Under the pieces are notes generated by a model. That model was not told the DNA's origin. It made no database searches and worked only from the letters and a program-made list of their open reading frames with translations. A stretch of DNA of 42,823 nucleotides from Caulobacteraceae bacterium (GTDB taxonomy: Bacteria > Pseudomonadota > Alphaproteobacteria > Caulobacterales > Caulobacteraceae), in NCBI GenBank assembly GCA_028290905.1, contig JAQGIW010000230.1, positions 1 through 42,823 on the forward strand, given 5' to 3'. Shown in pieces: positions 1-9,838 of the stretch. A program made the translations under genes and the position numbers. Within the stretch, counting starts at the first letter, position 1; every line of letters begins with the position of its first letter.

Positions 1-401
1 AGGCCACTGGCTTCGCCGAGCTGCTTGCGCCCCAGGCCCGAGGCCTTTCCACCGTTGAATGCGACAACCCCCAAGGATGGAAGCGTCGCCACCAGCGCCG
101 CCAACGCGTTCGGCTGGTGGCCGCGGATATTGGCGTCCAGGCTGCCCGCGCGATTGGCCGACTGAATGACGTCCCACAGGCCCACGCCGGCCGAGAGGAC
201 CGTGGCAAGGCGCGTCTCGTACGGCAGATCGGTCAGCGGGGCGGCGACCACCGACTCCATGAGCCGCCAGAACTGGTTGCGGGGATGGGCGTAGTATTGC
301 GCCTGCCTCAGCGAAACCTCGCCCGGAAGGCTGCCGAGAATCAGGATCCGCGTGTTCGCGTCCACGACAGGCGCGAACGATCGCTTGATCTCTGTGTCCA
401 G
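1..401 (-). CDS. Hypoxanthine/uracil-DNA glycosylase (HDG/UDG family 6), C-terminus beyond window edge
   Basis: This is a base-excision repair glycosylase that removes deaminated bases (hypoxanthine or uracil) from DNA. The minus strand reads continuously to base 1 and includes ILILGSLPGEVSLRQAQYY, then AHPRNQFW, then LPSLGVVAFNGGKASG. These are the family's GSxPG(E/D).S...QYYAHPRNxFW signature and the later AFNGGKA block. About 133 residues are visible; the family usually runs to about 160-170, so the end lies outside the window. The start is unresolved: no ATG lies in a sensible place. A CTG at 401 is preceded by GAAGGG six bases upstream, and the conserved part begins a few residues later (IKRSFAPV). 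A GTG further in would cut into conserved sequence. The gene follows the acyl-CoA ligase by about 10 bases on the same strand and so is probably cotranscribed, although its function is unrelated. Confidence 0.75.
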   Translation of the reverse strand, partial: MDTEIKRSFAPVVDANTRILILGSLPGEVSLRQAQYYAHPRNQFWRLMESVVAAPLTDLPYETRLATVLSAGVGLWDVIQSANRAGSLDANIRGHQPNALAALVATLPSLGVVAFNGGKASGLGRKQLGEASG

Positions 402-411
402 GGCGAACCCT

Positions 412-1950
412 TCAGATCCGGCGCCCCGCGCCTTCCCAGAAGGGTTCGCGGAGTTTGCGCTTGAAGATCTTGCCCGAGTCTTCGCGGGGGAGTTCGGCGT
501 GGAAATCAACGCGCTTGGGGACCTTGTAGCCGGCCATCTGGCCGCGCAGGAAGGCCTTCACCTCGGGCTCGGTGAGCGCGGCCCCGGGCGAGGGCTGGAC
601 GACGGCGCAGATCGCCTCGCCGTATTCCTCGTCGGGGATACCGAACACGCCGCAGTCGGCGACGCCCGGCATCTTGTGCAGCTCGGCTTCGATCTCGGCC
701 GGGTAGATGTTCACCCCACCGGAGATGATCATGTCCTTGGCGCGGTCGCACAGGTAGAGGAAGCCGTCCTCGTCGAAGTAGCCGATGTCGCCGGGGGCGA
801 TCAGCCCGGCCTTTTCGGCGTCGCGGCGCTTCTGGTCGTCGCCGTGGTAGGTGAAGTCGACCCCGGCCTTGACCCGCGCCACCACCTCGCCGATCTCACG
901 GGGCGGCAGGGTGTTTCCTTCAGCGTCGATCACGCGCACGTCCGCCTCGGGGTAGGGCCTTCCCACCGTGCCGGGGTGCGCCAGCCACTCTTCCGAGGTG
1001 CAGTGGACCACCGCGCCGGTCTCGGTCGCTCCGTAATATTCGGTGATCACCGGTCCCCACCACTCGATCATCGCCCGCTTGGTGGGCGCCGGGCACGGCG
1101 CGGCGGCGTGCACCACGACACGCAGGGACGAGAGGTCGTAGCGGGCCTTCACCTCGTCCGGCAGCTTGATCAGCCGGTTGAACATGATCGGCACCATGTG
1201 GATGTGGGTGATCCGCTCGGTCTCGATCAGCCGCAGCAGGTCCTCGGCGTCGAACCTGGCCTGCAGGATCACCTTCGCCCCCAGCCGGGCGGCGACCAGC
1301 CCGTAGGCGTTGGGGGCGGAGTGGTACATCGGACCGACCACCGCCGTGACGATCGTCTCGGGATCGTAGTCCAGGAAGCCGAAGGTGCGGCCGAGGATGC
1401 GGGCGCTCAGGGCCACCTGCTCGGGGGTCGGCGGGTGGCGGCGCACGCCCTTGGGCCGGCCGGTGGTGCCGGAGGTGTAGATGATCGTCCCAGGCGCCTG
1501 GGAGGCGTCCCCGGTGTGGGGCGGGAAGCCCTCCAGCCAGCGGCTCCAGTCGGTCATGCCCTCAGGGATGGTCCGGCGCTCGGGGGGAATGCCATAGGCG
1601 GCGGCGATCTCCGGCGGCGTCTCGACCACCATTACCGGCACGCCTGAAGGGATCGCGCTGCGCACCGGCCCCAGCAGGTCGGCGTGGATGACGATGGCCC
1701 GGGCCCCGGAGTTCTCGAACAGGTAGCGGGCCTCGTCCTCGGTGTAGTGCCAGTTTACCGGCGTCGGATAGGCGCCGATCAGGCCAGCGGCGTAGCTGGC
1801 CTCGAAGAACGGCAGGTCGTTGCGCAGATAAAGCGCCACCGTGTCGCCGCGCCCGACGCCCAGCGACTCCAGCCCCGACGCGGCCCGCGCCGCCCGCTCC
1901 ACGAGCGGCGCCGTCTGCAGCCGGCGCTCACCGCTGATCACCTCGCCCAT
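412..1950 (-). CDS. Acyl-CoA synthetase (AMP-binding, ANL superfamily)
   Basis: This cytoplasmic enzyme activates a carboxylic acid with ATP to an acyl-adenylate and then to the CoA thioester. It has 512 residues, typical for short fatty/aromatic acyl-CoA ligases. The AMP-binding P-loop IIYTSGTTGRPKGV is at about residues 156-169, the adenine-binding EYYGATETG motif follows mid-protein, then GDIGYFDEDGFLYLCDRAKD with the hinge, then IISGGVNIYPAEIE. The catalytic lysine is in PREDSGKIF at about residue 494. Its start is two bases after the stop of the upstream D-aminoacylase-type gene, so the two are translationally close and probably one operon. The neighbouring P450, enoyl-CoA hydratase and dienoyl-CoA-reductase-like genes suggest a role in degrading a hydrophobic acid. 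The sequence does not decide the substrate. Confidence 0.92.
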   Translation of the reverse strand: MGEVISGERRLQTAPLVERAARAASGLESLGVGRGDTVALYLRNDLPFFEASYAAGLIGAYPTPVNWHYTEDEARYLFENSGARAIVIHADLLGPVRSAIPSGVPVMVVETPPEIAAAYGIPPERRTIPEGMTDWSRWLEGFPPHTGDASQAPGTIIYTSGTTGRPKGVRRHPPTPEQVALSARILGRTFGFLDYDPETIVTAVVGPMYHSAPNAYGLVAARLGAKVILQARFDAEDLLRLIETERITHIHMVPIMFNRLIKLPDEVKARYDLSSLRVVVHAAAPCPAPTKRAMIEWWGPVITEYYGATETGAVVHCTSEEWLAHPGTVGRPYPEADVRVIDAEGNTLPPREIGEVVARVKAGVDFTYHGDDQKRRDAEKAGLIAPGDIGYFDEDGFLYLCDRAKDMIISGGVNIYPAEIEAELHKMPGVADCGVFGIPDEEYGEAICAVVQPSPGAALTEPEVKAFLRGQMAGYKVPKRVDFHAELPREDSGKIFKRKLREPFWEGAGRRI

Positions 1951-1952
1951 GG

Positions 1953-3683
<1,731 letters not shown>

Positions 3684-3708
3684 GTTCGGCCTCCAGGCGT
3701 TCTTCTCT

Positions 3709-3726
3709 TATGATGGCCTGATCATA
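3709..3726. promoter_or_regulatory. Palindrome in divergent promoter region (possible operator)
   Basis: TATGAT-GGCCTG-ATCATA is a perfect 6+6 inverted repeat with a 6-bp centre. It lies about 26 bases upstream of the GTG of the leftward D-aminoacylase-type gene and 160 bases upstream of the rightward amidohydrolase. Length and position suit a dimeric repressor, but no second copy was seen and no adjacent regulator is encoded. Confidence 0.3.
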
Positions 3727-3883
3727 GGTCGCCGCCGCCCGATCGCGCCATGGTTTTTTCATACGGATGTTCGAACTGGTGGGCCGGATTGGGACGCTTC
3801 GTCACACCCCCCAGGTCTAGGGCGGCGAGGGGATTCTGGCGTCCTTGATGTTAGGACCGATAATAACAGCCACAGAGTCACCC

Positions 3884-4987
3884 ATGTCGCTTGTCGTCGA
3901 TTGCGATTCCCATGTGATGGAGCCGGCCGACCTGTGGCAGACTTGGCTCGAGCCGCGTTATCGCGACCGCGCCATCCGGATCGAGCGGCGCGAGGGTGTC
4001 GAGCACCTGATCATCGGCGAAAAATCCGTGCTCTCGGGCGTGCTGGCGGGGCTCGGCGGCGCCCACCAGGATCGCTACCAGCTGTTCACCACGGGCCTCG
4101 GCTACGCCGACGGCTGCGAGCCGGCCAGTTGGCAGCCCGCCGCGCGCGCCGCCATGCTGGACGACTGGCAGGTCGACTGCGGCGTCCTCTTTCCCACCAT
4201 CGGCATCCTCCCCTTCCCCACCGACGACCAGGCGCTCTCCTCGGCCTACTGCCGGGCCTACAACCGCTGGCAGACCGCCTTCCTGGAAGAGGCGCGCGGA
4301 CGGGTTGCGCCGATCGCCCTGATCAACTGGTGGGACGTCGACGAAGCCGTCCGTGAACTGACGAAGCGCCTGAAGTCGGGCTTCCGGGGCCTGTTCGTGC
4401 CGCCGGAGATCATCGATGGCCGAAGGCCCAGCGACCCGCACTTCGATCCGATCTGGCGATTGTGCGAGGAGGCCGGGGTCCCGGGCTGCCTGCACGTGGT
4501 CGTGCGCTTTACCGGCGGGTCGTTCGGAGCCTGGAACGAGACGCGGCCGGGCACGGTGTTCAGCTTCGCCATGGGCGCGACCGGCCAGATCATTCCGGCG
4601 CTCAGCGCGATGGTCACCGACCTCCTGTTCGAGCGCTTCCCGGCGCTGAAGATGGTCAGCATCGAGGCCGGCTGCGGCTGGGCGGCCTATCTGATGGACC
4701 GGCTGGACGAGAAGGCGGACGTCTTCCGCCGCATCGCCCCGATGCCGATGAAGCCGTCGGAATACATCCGCCGCAACTGCTGGTTCGTCGCCGAGCCGGA
4801 GGAGCGCACGATCGGGGCCATGCTCGACCTGGTCGGCGAGGACCGCATCCTGTGGGGGAGCGACTATCCGCACGTCGACTCCACCCTGGACGCCTCCCGC
4901 CTGATCCGCCGGTCGGTCGCCGCGCTCAGTCCCGAGCGCCAGGCGGCGGTCCTGGGCGAGAACGCCCGCAAGGTGTTCGGGCTGTAG
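3884..4987 (+). CDS. Amidohydrolase family 2 (TIM-barrel metal-dependent hydrolase/decarboxylase)
   Basis: A 367-residue member of the amidohydrolase_2 family (ACMSD, gamma-resorcylate decarboxylase and lactonase relatives). Near the N-terminus VDCDSHVMEP supplies the D-x-H metal motif. CLHVVV in the middle has the barrel histidine, SIEAGCGWAAYLMDRLDE is the family's conserved helix, and LWGSDYPHVDS carries the terminal catalytic aspartate, followed by ENARKVFGL at the C-terminus. The ATG at 3884 gives the canonical N-terminus; ATG 3848 in the same frame would add 12 unconserved residues. No strong ribosome site is seen at either. It is divergent from the acyl-CoA ligase operon and two bases upstream of the sulfotransferase gene. 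Such proteins often accompany acyl-CoA ligases and P450s in catabolic clusters, and the substrate is unknown. Confidence 0.88.
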   Translation: MSLVVDCDSHVMEPADLWQTWLEPRYRDRAIRIERREGVEHLIIGEKSVLSGVLAGLGGAHQDRYQLFTTGLGYADGCEPASWQPAARAAMLDDWQVDCGVLFPTIGILPFPTDDQALSSAYCRAYNRWQTAFLEEARGRVAPIALINWWDVDEAVRELTKRLKSGFRGLFVPPEIIDGRRPSDPHFDPIWRLCEEAGVPGCLHVVVRFTGGSFGAWNETRPGTVFSFAMGATGQIIPALSAMVTDLLFERFPALKMVSIEAGCGWAAYLMDRLDEKADVFRRIAPMPMKPSEYIRRNCWFVAEPEERTIGAMLDLVGEDRILWGSDYPHVDSTLDASRLIRRSVAALSPERQAAVLGENARKVFGL

Positions 4988-4989
4988 GC

Positions 4990-6534
4990 ATGGCGGCGGG
5001 GGCGGCGGGCCGAAACGACCCGTGTCCGTGCGGCAGCGGCCGCAAGTACAAGCAGTGTTGCGCCGACAAGGACCGCGCCGCCGCCAGCGAGCGCGACCGC
5101 GTCACGGCTGAAGTCCGGCGCGGCCTCGCGCTGGAGCGCCAGGGCCGCATCGAGGAGGCGATGGCGGCCTACCACTTCATCGCCGGCGCCTCGGCCGAAG
5201 CCCGCAGCCGCATGGGCCATCTGCTGGTCTCCCTCGGCCGGCGGGGCGAGGCGGTCCAGGCCTTCCGCGCCGCCGCCGGCGGCGACGGCGCCGAGCGGCG
5301 AATGGACCTGGTCAGGGCGCTGCTTCTCGAGAACAGGAGCGGAGAGGCCGAGGCCGCCCTGCGCCAGATCACAGCCGACGATCCCAAGAGCGCCGACGCC
5401 TGGTGGATGCTGGCCCATGTCCGCACCGAGGCCGGCGCGTTCGACGAGGCGGCCGCGGCGCTCGAGCGCTCCCTCGCCCTGCAACCCCATCAGGGGGGCG
5501 CTTGGTACGACCTGGCCCGCAGCCGCAGGCTGGCCGAGGCCGACCGGCCGCTGATCGCCCGGATGCAGGCCGCCGCCCGGAGCCTCACCGTCGCCGACGA
5601 CCGGGTGAAGCTGCACCTCGCCCTTGGCAAGGCCTTCGACGACCTCGGGGACGCCGGCGCGGCCATGAAGCAGTTCACCGAAGCCGCCCGCATCAAGGGC
5701 GCCATGGCGCGGTTCGACCGCGAGCGGCTTGGCGGCCAGGTCGACGCCCTGATCGACCGCTTCACCCCGGCCTTCCTGGCCGCCCACGCCGCCGGGGGCG
5801 ATCCCTCGCCGCTGCCGGTGATGGTGCTGGGCCTGCCGCGCTCGGGCACTACCCTGGTGGAGCAGATCCTTTCCAGCCACCGCGCCGTGGCGGGAGCGGG
5901 CGAACTGCAGTTCTGGCTGGAGCGCGACCCTCTGTTCACCCAGGCGACGACGCCCGCGGCGATCGCCGACCTGCAGTCGCGGACCGCCCGGGCCTGCCTC
6001 GACCACCTGCGCGCCCTCGCTCCGGAGGCGGCGCGGGTCATCGACAAGAACCCGTTCAACCTCTTCCGGCTGGGTCTGATCCACCTGGTGTTTCCCAGGG
6101 CGACCATCATCCACTGCCGCCGCCAGCCGATCGACACCTGCCTGTCGATCCTGGCCACCTACTTCCAGCCGAGGGCCGACTTCCCCGCCGAGCCCGGCGA
6201 CCTCGTGTTCTACCACCAGCAGTGCGCGCGGCTCGCCGACCACTGGCGCGCCGTCCTGCCGCCAGACCGCTTCGTCGACGTCGACTACGAGACGCTGGTG
6301 GCCGAGCCCGAACCGGCAACCCGCCGCCTCGTCGCCGCCTTAGGCCTTGACTGGGACGACGCCTGCCTGCGGCCGGAGCTCAATCCCCGGGTCGTCAGGA
6401 CCTCCAGCAAGTGGCAGGTGCGCCAGCCGATCCACGGGGGGGCCGTGGACCGCTGGCGGCGCTATGAGCCCTGGCTGGGCGAGCTGGCGGCGCTGGTTCC
6501 GGATTCGAGCGCCACGGCCGCGGCGAGCGCGTGA
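4990..6534 (+). CDS. SEC-C / TPR / sulfotransferase fusion protein
   Basis: This is a predicted PAPS-dependent sulfotransferase of 514 residues with three parts. Residues about 8-25 hold a zinc-binding SEC-C motif (RNDPCPCGSGRKYKQCC). Residues about 40-200 are tetratricopeptide-type helical repeats (for example EEAMAAYHFI and FDEAAAALERSLALQPHQGG). From about 275 the sulfotransferase domain starts with the 5'-phosphosulfate loop MVLGLPRSGTTLVEQILSSH (GLPRSGTT at 281-288). IIHCRRQPIDTCLSI follows as the 3'-phosphate-binding segment. The ATG at 4990 begins two bases after the previous stop and gives an intact SEC-C motif. TPR-sulfotransferases are common in Caulobacterales and sphingomonads; their acceptors (protein or lipid) are mostly unknown. 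SEC-C usually binds partner proteins such as SecB, so the fusion may recruit the enzyme to a protein substrate (inference). Confidence 0.88.
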   Translation: MAAGAAGRNDPCPCGSGRKYKQCCADKDRAAASERDRVTAEVRRGLALERQGRIEEAMAAYHFIAGASAEARSRMGHLLVSLGRRGEAVQAFRAAAGGDGAERRMDLVRALLLENRSGEAEAALRQITADDPKSADAWWMLAHVRTEAGAFDEAAAALERSLALQPHQGGAWYDLARSRRLAEADRPLIARMQAAARSLTVADDRVKLHLALGKAFDDLGDAGAAMKQFTEAARIKGAMARFDRERLGGQVDALIDRFTPAFLAAHAAGGDPSPLPVMVLGLPRSGTTLVEQILSSHRAVAGAGELQFWLERDPLFTQATTPAAIADLQSRTARACLDHLRALAPEAARVIDKNPFNLFRLGLIHLVFPRATIIHCRRQPIDTCLSILATYFQPRADFPAEPGDLVFYHQQCARLADHWRAVLPPDRFVDVDYETLVAEPEPATRRLVAALGLDWDDACLRPELNPRVVRTSSKWQVRQPIHGGAVDRWRRYEPWLGELAALVPDSSATAAASA

Positions 6535-6561
6535 TGATCGCGCCATCCCCGCGCGATCATC
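6533..6561. terminator. Hairpin between convergent genes (bidirectional terminator candidate)
   Basis: GATGATCGCGC and GCGCGATCATC form a perfect 11-bp stem around a 7-base loop. The left arm starts inside the sulfotransferase stop codon and the right arm ends 39 bases before the P450 stop codon. There is no clear U-tract on either side. The convergent position and stem strength suggest transcription termination or mRNA 3'-end protection. Confidence 0.55.
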
Positions 6562-6600
6562 GCGGCCAGGGAGAGCGCCGACCGGCCGATTAGCGGGTGG

Positions 6601-7869
6601 TCAGGCAGCCTTGTCGAAGCGCATGTGGATGGCTTCGAGGGCCCGCATCCAGATCCCGTGGAGGTGGCGGTAGTCATTCTTCGCTTCCACGGGGCGGATA
6701 TTGGCCAGCCGCGCCAGCAGGATATCCCAGGCGCAGTACTGCTCAAACCGGCTCAGCGAAGCGCCCGGACAGTGGTGCTCGCCCAGGCTGAACGCCAGGT
6801 GCGTCCCGGCGTTGGTGCGGTCGAGGTCGACCATGTGCGGACAGCGATACTGGTCGGCGTCGCGGTTGGCGGCGCCGTAGCGCAGGCTGAGCATCGAACC
6901 CTTGGGGATCTTGCACCCGCGGATCTCCACGTCCTCGGTGACGTAGCGGTAGAGGCCCTGAGTCGGCGATTCCACCCGCAGCACCTCCTCGACGAACTGC
7001 CTGACCTTGCTGCGGTCGGCCGTGAGGCGCTGGTAGACGTCGGGGAACCGGAACAGCAGCCACAGGCCGTTGGAGAGCGCGAAGGTGGTGGTCTCGTTGC
7101 CGCCGATCAGCAGGTGGTCGGTGACGCCGATGATTTCGACGTCGGTCAGAGGCCGGGTCTCGCCGGTCTCCACGTCGTCGATTTCGGCGCGCAACAGGTG
7201 GCTGATGATGTCGTCCTTCGGGTTGCGCCGCTTCTCCTTCATGGTCTCGAAGATGTAGTTCTGCAGTTCGATGTGCTCGCTGACCGCCTTCATCTCCTGC
7301 TCGAGGGTGAGGCCGCGGGAGAAGGGCAGCACCCAGGCGGCCGACCACCGCTTCAGCGCCGGCAGGTCCATGCGCGGGAAGCCGAGCACCTCGGCGATGA
7401 CCAGCATCGGCAGCGGATCGGCGAAGTCGGCGATGAACTCGATCTCGCCCTTGTCGATCCAGCCGTCGATGAGCTCGTTGATCTGCGCTCGGATGAAAGG
7501 CTCGCGCTGCCTGACGGCCAGGGGCGTCAGGAAGGGATCGACGAGGCCCCGGTAGTGGCGATGCTTGGGAAGGTTCTCGCCCAGCGGCGTATAGCGTCGC
7601 CAGCCCTTCTGGTCGTAGAGCGCGCGGGCCTCAGGGAACTTGATCAGCGGCTCGGTCTGCTGGACGTCCGGCCCGACGGTGAAGCGCTCCGGCTGGCGGA
7701 CGATCTCGCGGATGTCCTCGTACTTGGTGATCACATACATGCCGATCTCCGGCATGAAGTAGATCGGCGCCTCGCGGTGCAGCACCTCATAGGCCGAGAA
7801 CCAGTCCTCCTGGACCCTGGGGTCCATGAAGTTGATCTGGTCGGGCCGGCTCAGCGATCCGTCATCCAT
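6601..7869 (-). CDS. Cytochrome P450 (soluble bacterial class)
   Basis: This heme-thiolate monooxygenase inserts oxygen into an unactivated C-H bond, with electrons from a ferredoxin/reductase pair that is not in the window. The I-helix oxygen-activation motif is LLIGGNETTTF, and the K-helix ExxR is in EEVLRVESP (ExLR). The heme loop FSLGEHHCPGASLSRFE puts the axial cysteine at about residue 367 of 422. There is no membrane anchor. I chose ATG 7869 because GGAGG stands five bases upstream; a GTG at 7887 in frame has no such site. It is 62 bases downstream of the enoyl-CoA hydratase on the same strand and probably cotranscribed. Together with the CoA ligase and beta-oxidation-type enzymes nearby it may hydroxylate a terpenoid, steroid or fatty substrate before or after CoA activation (inference). 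Confidence 0.95.
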   Translation of the reverse strand: MDDGSLSRPDQINFMDPRVQEDWFSAYEVLHREAPIYFMPEIGMYVITKYEDIREIVRQPERFTVGPDVQQTEPLIKFPEARALYDQKGWRRYTPLGENLPKHRHYRGLVDPFLTPLAVRQREPFIRAQINELIDGWIDKGEIEFIADFADPLPMLVIAEVLGFPRMDLPALKRWSAAWVLPFSRGLTLEQEMKAVSEHIELQNYIFETMKEKRRNPKDDIISHLLRAEIDDVETGETRPLTDVEIIGVTDHLLIGGNETTTFALSNGLWLLFRFPDVYQRLTADRSKVRQFVEEVLRVESPTQGLYRYVTEDVEIRGCKIPKGSMLSLRYGAANRDADQYRCPHMVDLDRTNAGTHLAFSLGEHHCPGASLSRFEQYCAWDILLARLANIRPVEAKNDYRHLHGIWMRALEAIHMRFDKAA

Positions 7870-7931
7870 GCGCGCCTCCGCATCCACTAATTACGGAACA
7901 GGTTACACTCTCATGGCGCCGGGCGCGACCC

Positions 7932-8762
7932 TTACCGCCCCTCGAACTTCGGGGCGCGCTTCTCGAAGAAGGCCTTGAGGCCCTCGCGGACGTCGGCGCT
8001 GGGGTTGGCGATCATCACGGCCATCTGGGCGTCGGCGACCGACTCCTCCAGGCTGAGGCCGGCGCTGCGGGCCATCATCATCTTGGTCAGGCGCACGGCC
8101 AGGGGCGCGCGGCCGGCCAGGGCCTCGGCGAAGGCGAGGGTCGCATCCTCCAGCGCATCGTCCTCGACAACCTCGGTCACCAGGCCCAGCTGTGCGGCCC
8201 GCGCCGCGTCGTAGACCTCGCTGAGCAGGGTCATGCGAAGCGCCTTGTCGAGGCCCATGGCGCGAGGGAAGAGCCAGGCGCCGCCCTCGTCCGGCAGCAG
8301 GCCGACCTTGCCCGAGGTGTCGCCGAGCCGCGCGCTGCGGCCGGCAAAACGGAAGTCGCACGCCATGGCGAGGGCGAGGCCGCCCGCCACCGCATAGCCG
8401 CGGATCATCGCCACGCTGGGCTTGTCCAGCGCCCGCAGGGCGAGAACCACCGCCTGCATGCCCTCGCGCATCTCCCGCCCGCGCCCCATGGGCTGGGCGG
8501 CGACCTTGCGACCGTGCTCGGCGTCTGCTCCCGAGATGTCGCCGCCCGTGCAGAACGCCCTCGTCCCCGCCCCGGTGACCACCAGGACGCGCAGGTCGTC
8601 GTCGTCACGATAGGCGGCGACGGCGCTCTGCAGCTCCTGGGTCATGGCGAAGGTGTAGGCGTTCATCTTCTCCGGCCGGTTGAGCGTGATACGCCCCACC
8701 GCGGGGCGGGGGACGTCGCAGACGAGCGTCTGGCAGGGGGCGACGAAAGTTGTCTCCGACAT
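7932..8762 (-). CDS. Enoyl-CoA hydratase/isomerase (crotonase superfamily)
   Basis: A 276-residue crotonase-fold protein, likely adding water to, or isomerising, a 2-enoyl-CoA in beta-oxidation-type degradation. The two oxyanion-hole segments are visible: AFCTGGDISGAD near residue 70 and RGYAVAGGLALAMACDFRFA near residue 120. These are followed by KVGLLPDEGGAW, where acidic residues occupy the catalytic region, and by the usual GLVTEVVEDDAL and C-terminal FFEKRAPKFEGR (FxEKRxPxFxGR). ATG 8762 is preferred because GGAGAA lies five bases upstream; 22 upstream in-frame residues are unconserved. It is followed by the P450 gene and is divergent from the SDR gene at 8942. The exact reaction (hydratase versus isomerase) is not settled. 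Confidence 0.92.
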   Translation of the reverse strand: MSETTFVAPCQTLVCDVPRPAVGRITLNRPEKMNAYTFAMTQELQSAVAAYRDDDDLRVLVVTGAGTRAFCTGGDISGADAEHGRKVAAQPMGRGREMREGMQAVVLALRALDKPSVAMIRGYAVAGGLALAMACDFRFAGRSARLGDTSGKVGLLPDEGGAWLFPRAMGLDKALRMTLLSEVYDAARAAQLGLVTEVVEDDALEDATLAFAEALAGRAPLAVRLTKMMMARSAGLSLEESVADAQMAVMIANPSADVREGLKAFFEKRAPKFEGR

Positions 8763-8807
8763 GGGGTTCTCCGGCGCGAAGCCTCTGGCTGTGACAAGGA
8801 TTTCTAC

Positions 8808-8837
8808 CACAGAGGACGCAGGGAACACGCAGGACGC
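8808..8837. repeat. Short ACAGAGGACGCAGGGAACACG-type repeat motif
   Basis: In the divergent hydratase/SDR intergenic region there is a run of three imperfect units of about ten bases, starting CCACAGAGGACG and going on as CAGGGAACACG and CAGGACGC. It resembles the CCACAGAGGACACAGAGGA-type dispersed motif I know from many proteobacterial genomes. Only one copy lies in this window, so the assignment as a dispersed repeat rests on that resemblance. Confidence 0.35.
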
Positions 8838-8941
8838 GGGGGATGGAAGCGCCTCCCGCTTTCGCCGGTTGACCTGACGCCGGGTGAAGGTGTGACGTGG
8901 CGGCGAGGGCCGGGCGCGAGAGGCGGCCCGAGGAGGAAACC

Positions 8942-9838
8942 ATGACGCGCGACGACCTGATGTTCAAGGAGGGCCTGTTGAAGGGCCAGCGGATCCTGAT
9001 CACCGGCGGCGGGACGGGGCTGGGCAAGGTCATGGCCGAGGGTTTCCAGCTGCTCGGCGCCGAGGTCTATATCTGCGGCCGGCGCGGCGGGGTGCTGGAG
9101 GAGACCGCCAAGGAGCTCACCGGCGCCCACGGCGGCAAGGTCGTCCCCATCGCCTGCGACATCCGCGTCCCGGAGGCGATCAGCGAGATGCTCGACCAGG
9201 TCTGGTCCGACGGCGGAGCGCTGACGGGGCTGGTCAACAACGCCGCCGGCAACTTCATCAGCCGCACCGAGGACCTCACGCCGCGCGGCTTCGAGGCCAT
9301 CTCCAACATCGTCTTCCGCGGTTCGTTCTTCGTCACCCTCGACTGCGGCAAGCGCTGGATCGCCGAGGGCAAGCCGGGCGCGGTGACCTCGATCCTGACC
9401 ACCTGGGTGTGGAACGGCGGACCCTTCACGGTGCCCTCCGCGATGTCCAAGGCGGGCCTCAACATCATGACCCAGTCCCTGGCCGTGGAATGGGGACCCA
9501 AGAACATCCGCTTCAACGCCATTGCCCCTGGCCCTTTTCCCACCGAGGGCGCCTGGGCCCGCCTCAATCCCACCAGCTCGACCGGAGAGTCGAGCGCGCC
9601 TGGCAACCCCATGGGTCGCGTGGGCCACATGCCGGAGCTGGCCAACCTCGCCATCTACCTGTTCGCGCCGGGCTCGGAATATGTGAACGGCCAGACCATC
9701 GCCATTGACGGCGCCGCGCACCAGGCCGGCGGCGGCGGCTTCAGCCGGCTGCGGGAATGGACCGACGAGCAGTGGGAGTCCGCCCGTACGGCCATCCAGG
9801 GCGCCAACCAGCGCGACCGGGCCAAGCGTACGGTATGA
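8942..9838 (+). CDS. SDR oxidoreductase, 2,4-dienoyl-CoA reductase-like
   Basis: A 298-residue short-chain dehydrogenase/reductase, likely NADP-dependent and acting on an unsaturated acyl-CoA. The cofactor motif ILITGGGTGLGKVMAEGF is at about residues 17-34 and LVNNAAGNF follows at about 97. The usual YxxxK is replaced by SAMSK: the lysine is present but serine takes the tyrosine position. That substitution, together with LAVEWGPKNIRFNAIAPGPF, is what the peroxisomal/bacterial 2,4-dienoyl-CoA reductase branch shows. The start at 8942 has AGGAGG five bases upstream. The stop overlaps the next start (ATGA), so it is translationally coupled to the acyl-CoA-dehydrogenase-like gene. Divergent to the enoyl-CoA hydratase; all fit one beta-oxidation-like route. 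A 3-ketoacyl reductase role cannot be excluded. Confidence 0.88.
   Translation: MTRDDLMFKEGLLKGQRILITGGGTGLGKVMAEGFQLLGAEVYICGRRGGVLEETAKELTGAHGGKVVPIACDIRVPEAISEMLDQVWSDGGALTGLVNNAAGNFISRTEDLTPRGFEAISNIVFRGSFFVTLDCGKRWIAEGKPGAVTSILTTWVWNGGPFTVPSAMSKAGLNIMTQSLAVEWGPKNIRFNAIAPGPFPTEGAWARLNPTSSTGESSAPGNPMGRVGHMPELANLAIYLFAPGSEYVNGQTIAIDGAAHQAGGGGFSRLREWTDEQWESARTAIQGANQRDRAKRTV

Noticed and set aside
4462-4989. Extended N-terminus for the sulfotransferase from an upstream start
   Set aside because: It would overlap the amidohydrolase gene by more than 500 bases and put arginine-rich shadow sequence before the SEC-C motif.
6625-7890. Plus-strand open frame of 421 codons opposite the cytochrome P450
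   Set aside because: The P450 has all family motifs on the other strand; this frame shows only compositional sequence and no homology.
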